Positions 63,736-64,000 of a stretch of 64,000 nt of DNA are shown here, in pieces. Origin of the DNA: Mangrovibacterium lignilyticum (lineage in GTDB: Bacteria; Bacteroidota; Bacteroidia; Bacteroidales; Prolixibacteraceae); contig NZ_WKLH01000002.1 of NCBI RefSeq assembly GCF_010882175.1, forward strand, positions 372,001 through 436,000, written 5' to 3'. The notes below the pieces were generated by a model, which had not been told where the DNA came from, made no database searches, and was given only the letters and a program-made list of their open reading frames with translations. The position numbers were made by a program, and so were the translations under genes. Position 1 is the first letter of the stretch, and every line of letters begins with the position of its first letter.

Positions 63736-64000
63736 GATTGAGCTTCGATTAACGATTGAAAAATTTCGTGAGCGACCCAGGCGTCAGTGGCAGCATAAGT
63801 TTGTTGTCCACCCGATAGAACATCAGATTCCCAATTGGTCAGACGTTGCGATTTGGAGATGCGTACGCCCAATACAATTCCTGCAATCTTTTTCAGGCTG
63901 AAATCCTGGATACCGAAACCTTTCACTTTTTCTTGCAGCTCAACAAAACCGAACGGCTTGAAATTACTTAATCGCTGCAAGGCTTTAATATCATCACGAA
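63732..64000 (-). CDS. RNase D-like 3'-5' exonuclease, C-terminal part only
   Basis: The gene runs off the right edge of the window; only the last 89 codons or so are present. RISKSQRLTNWE and the late motif QTYAATDAWVAHEIFQSL (Y-x3-D, the ExoIII metal-binding Asp) match the DnaQ-like RNase D superfamily, and the preceding KALQRLSNFKPFGFVELQE is typical of Bacteroidota members. It would degrade RNA or DNA from 3' ends. The frame is open to the window edge, so the start is outside. Its last codons overlap the rRNA methyltransferase start by 4 bp, so the two are co-expressed. Confidence 0.88.
   Translation of the reverse strand, partial: RDDIKALQRLSNFKPFGFVELQEKVKGFGIQDFSLKKIAGIVLGVRISKSQRLTNWESDVLSGGQQTYAATDAWVAHEIFQSLIEAQS

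Noticed and set aside
1-64000. tRNA, rRNA and mobile elements
   Set aside because: I looked for tRNA-like cloverleaf ends in all gaps and for transposase or integrase motifs in all frames and found none. A dedicated covariance-model search would be needed to exclude small RNAs.

Overview
This 64 kb window looks like chromosomal DNA of a Bacteroidota bacterium, most likely of the Marinilabiliales/Prolixibacteraceae type (the order is inference; the phylum is well supported). The phylum evidence is a SecA of about 1100 residues, families largely confined to Bacteroidota (DUF4270, DUF4295, DUF5808, DUF6340), SPOR and S24 proteins of Bacteroidota type, a PF06580/LytTR two-component pair and generally weak ribosome-binding sites. 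The segment is dense and mostly housekeeping. I see no rRNA, tRNA, insertion sequence, prophage or CRISPR array.

Layout. 0-11 kb: a truncated lipoprotein, lgt and secA, then small secreted or outer-membrane proteins, an aminotransferase, a thioredoxin-like protein and a 2-hydroxyacid dehydrogenase broken by a one-base frameshift. 11-17 kb: a surface module (kelch lipoprotein, DUF4270 lipoprotein, FadL-like barrel) next to a LytTR two-component system. 17-22 kb: sucAB, which makes succinyl-CoA in the TCA cycle, and a Rieske lipoprotein. 22-27.5 kb: an MFS transporter, a PlsC-ACP-acyl ligase fusion and an alpha/beta hydrolase in GC-richer DNA. 27.6-27.9 kb: a striking array of seven palindromic cores at exactly 41-bp spacing. 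28-34 kb: rimO, ftsY, DUF4295, rpmG and rpmB, split by an inserted cassette of an S24-type repressor and a radical-SAM/DNA-metabolism pair. 34-42 kb: peroxiredoxin, CPBP protease, DUF456, S1/P1 nuclease, SPOR lipoprotein, several unknown small proteins and an amidohydrolase.

42-49 kb holds an L-fucose locus: fucI, a mutarotase-like DUF6786 protein, fucP and a GntR-type regulator, with a divergent dicarboxylate/glutamate symporter. 49-51.4 kb: slyD-like, aroC and a DUF134 regulator. 51.8-57.2 kb: envelope genes (lptD, an N-acetylmuramoyl-L-alanine amidase and an MCE/MlaD protein). 57.5-64 kb: dnaA, an IMPACT protein, pyrBI with what looks like a translated U-rich leader and attenuator, a GAF/fRMsr protein, an RRM RNA-binding protein, an RlmI-like methyltransferase and the end of an RNase D-like exonuclease.

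The observations most worth following are the 41-bp palindrome array beside rimO, the pyrL-like leader ORF and terminator directly before pyrB, and the repressor plus radical-SAM cassette inserted into the ribosomal-protein/ftsY cluster with a perfect inverted repeat in its divergent promoter region.
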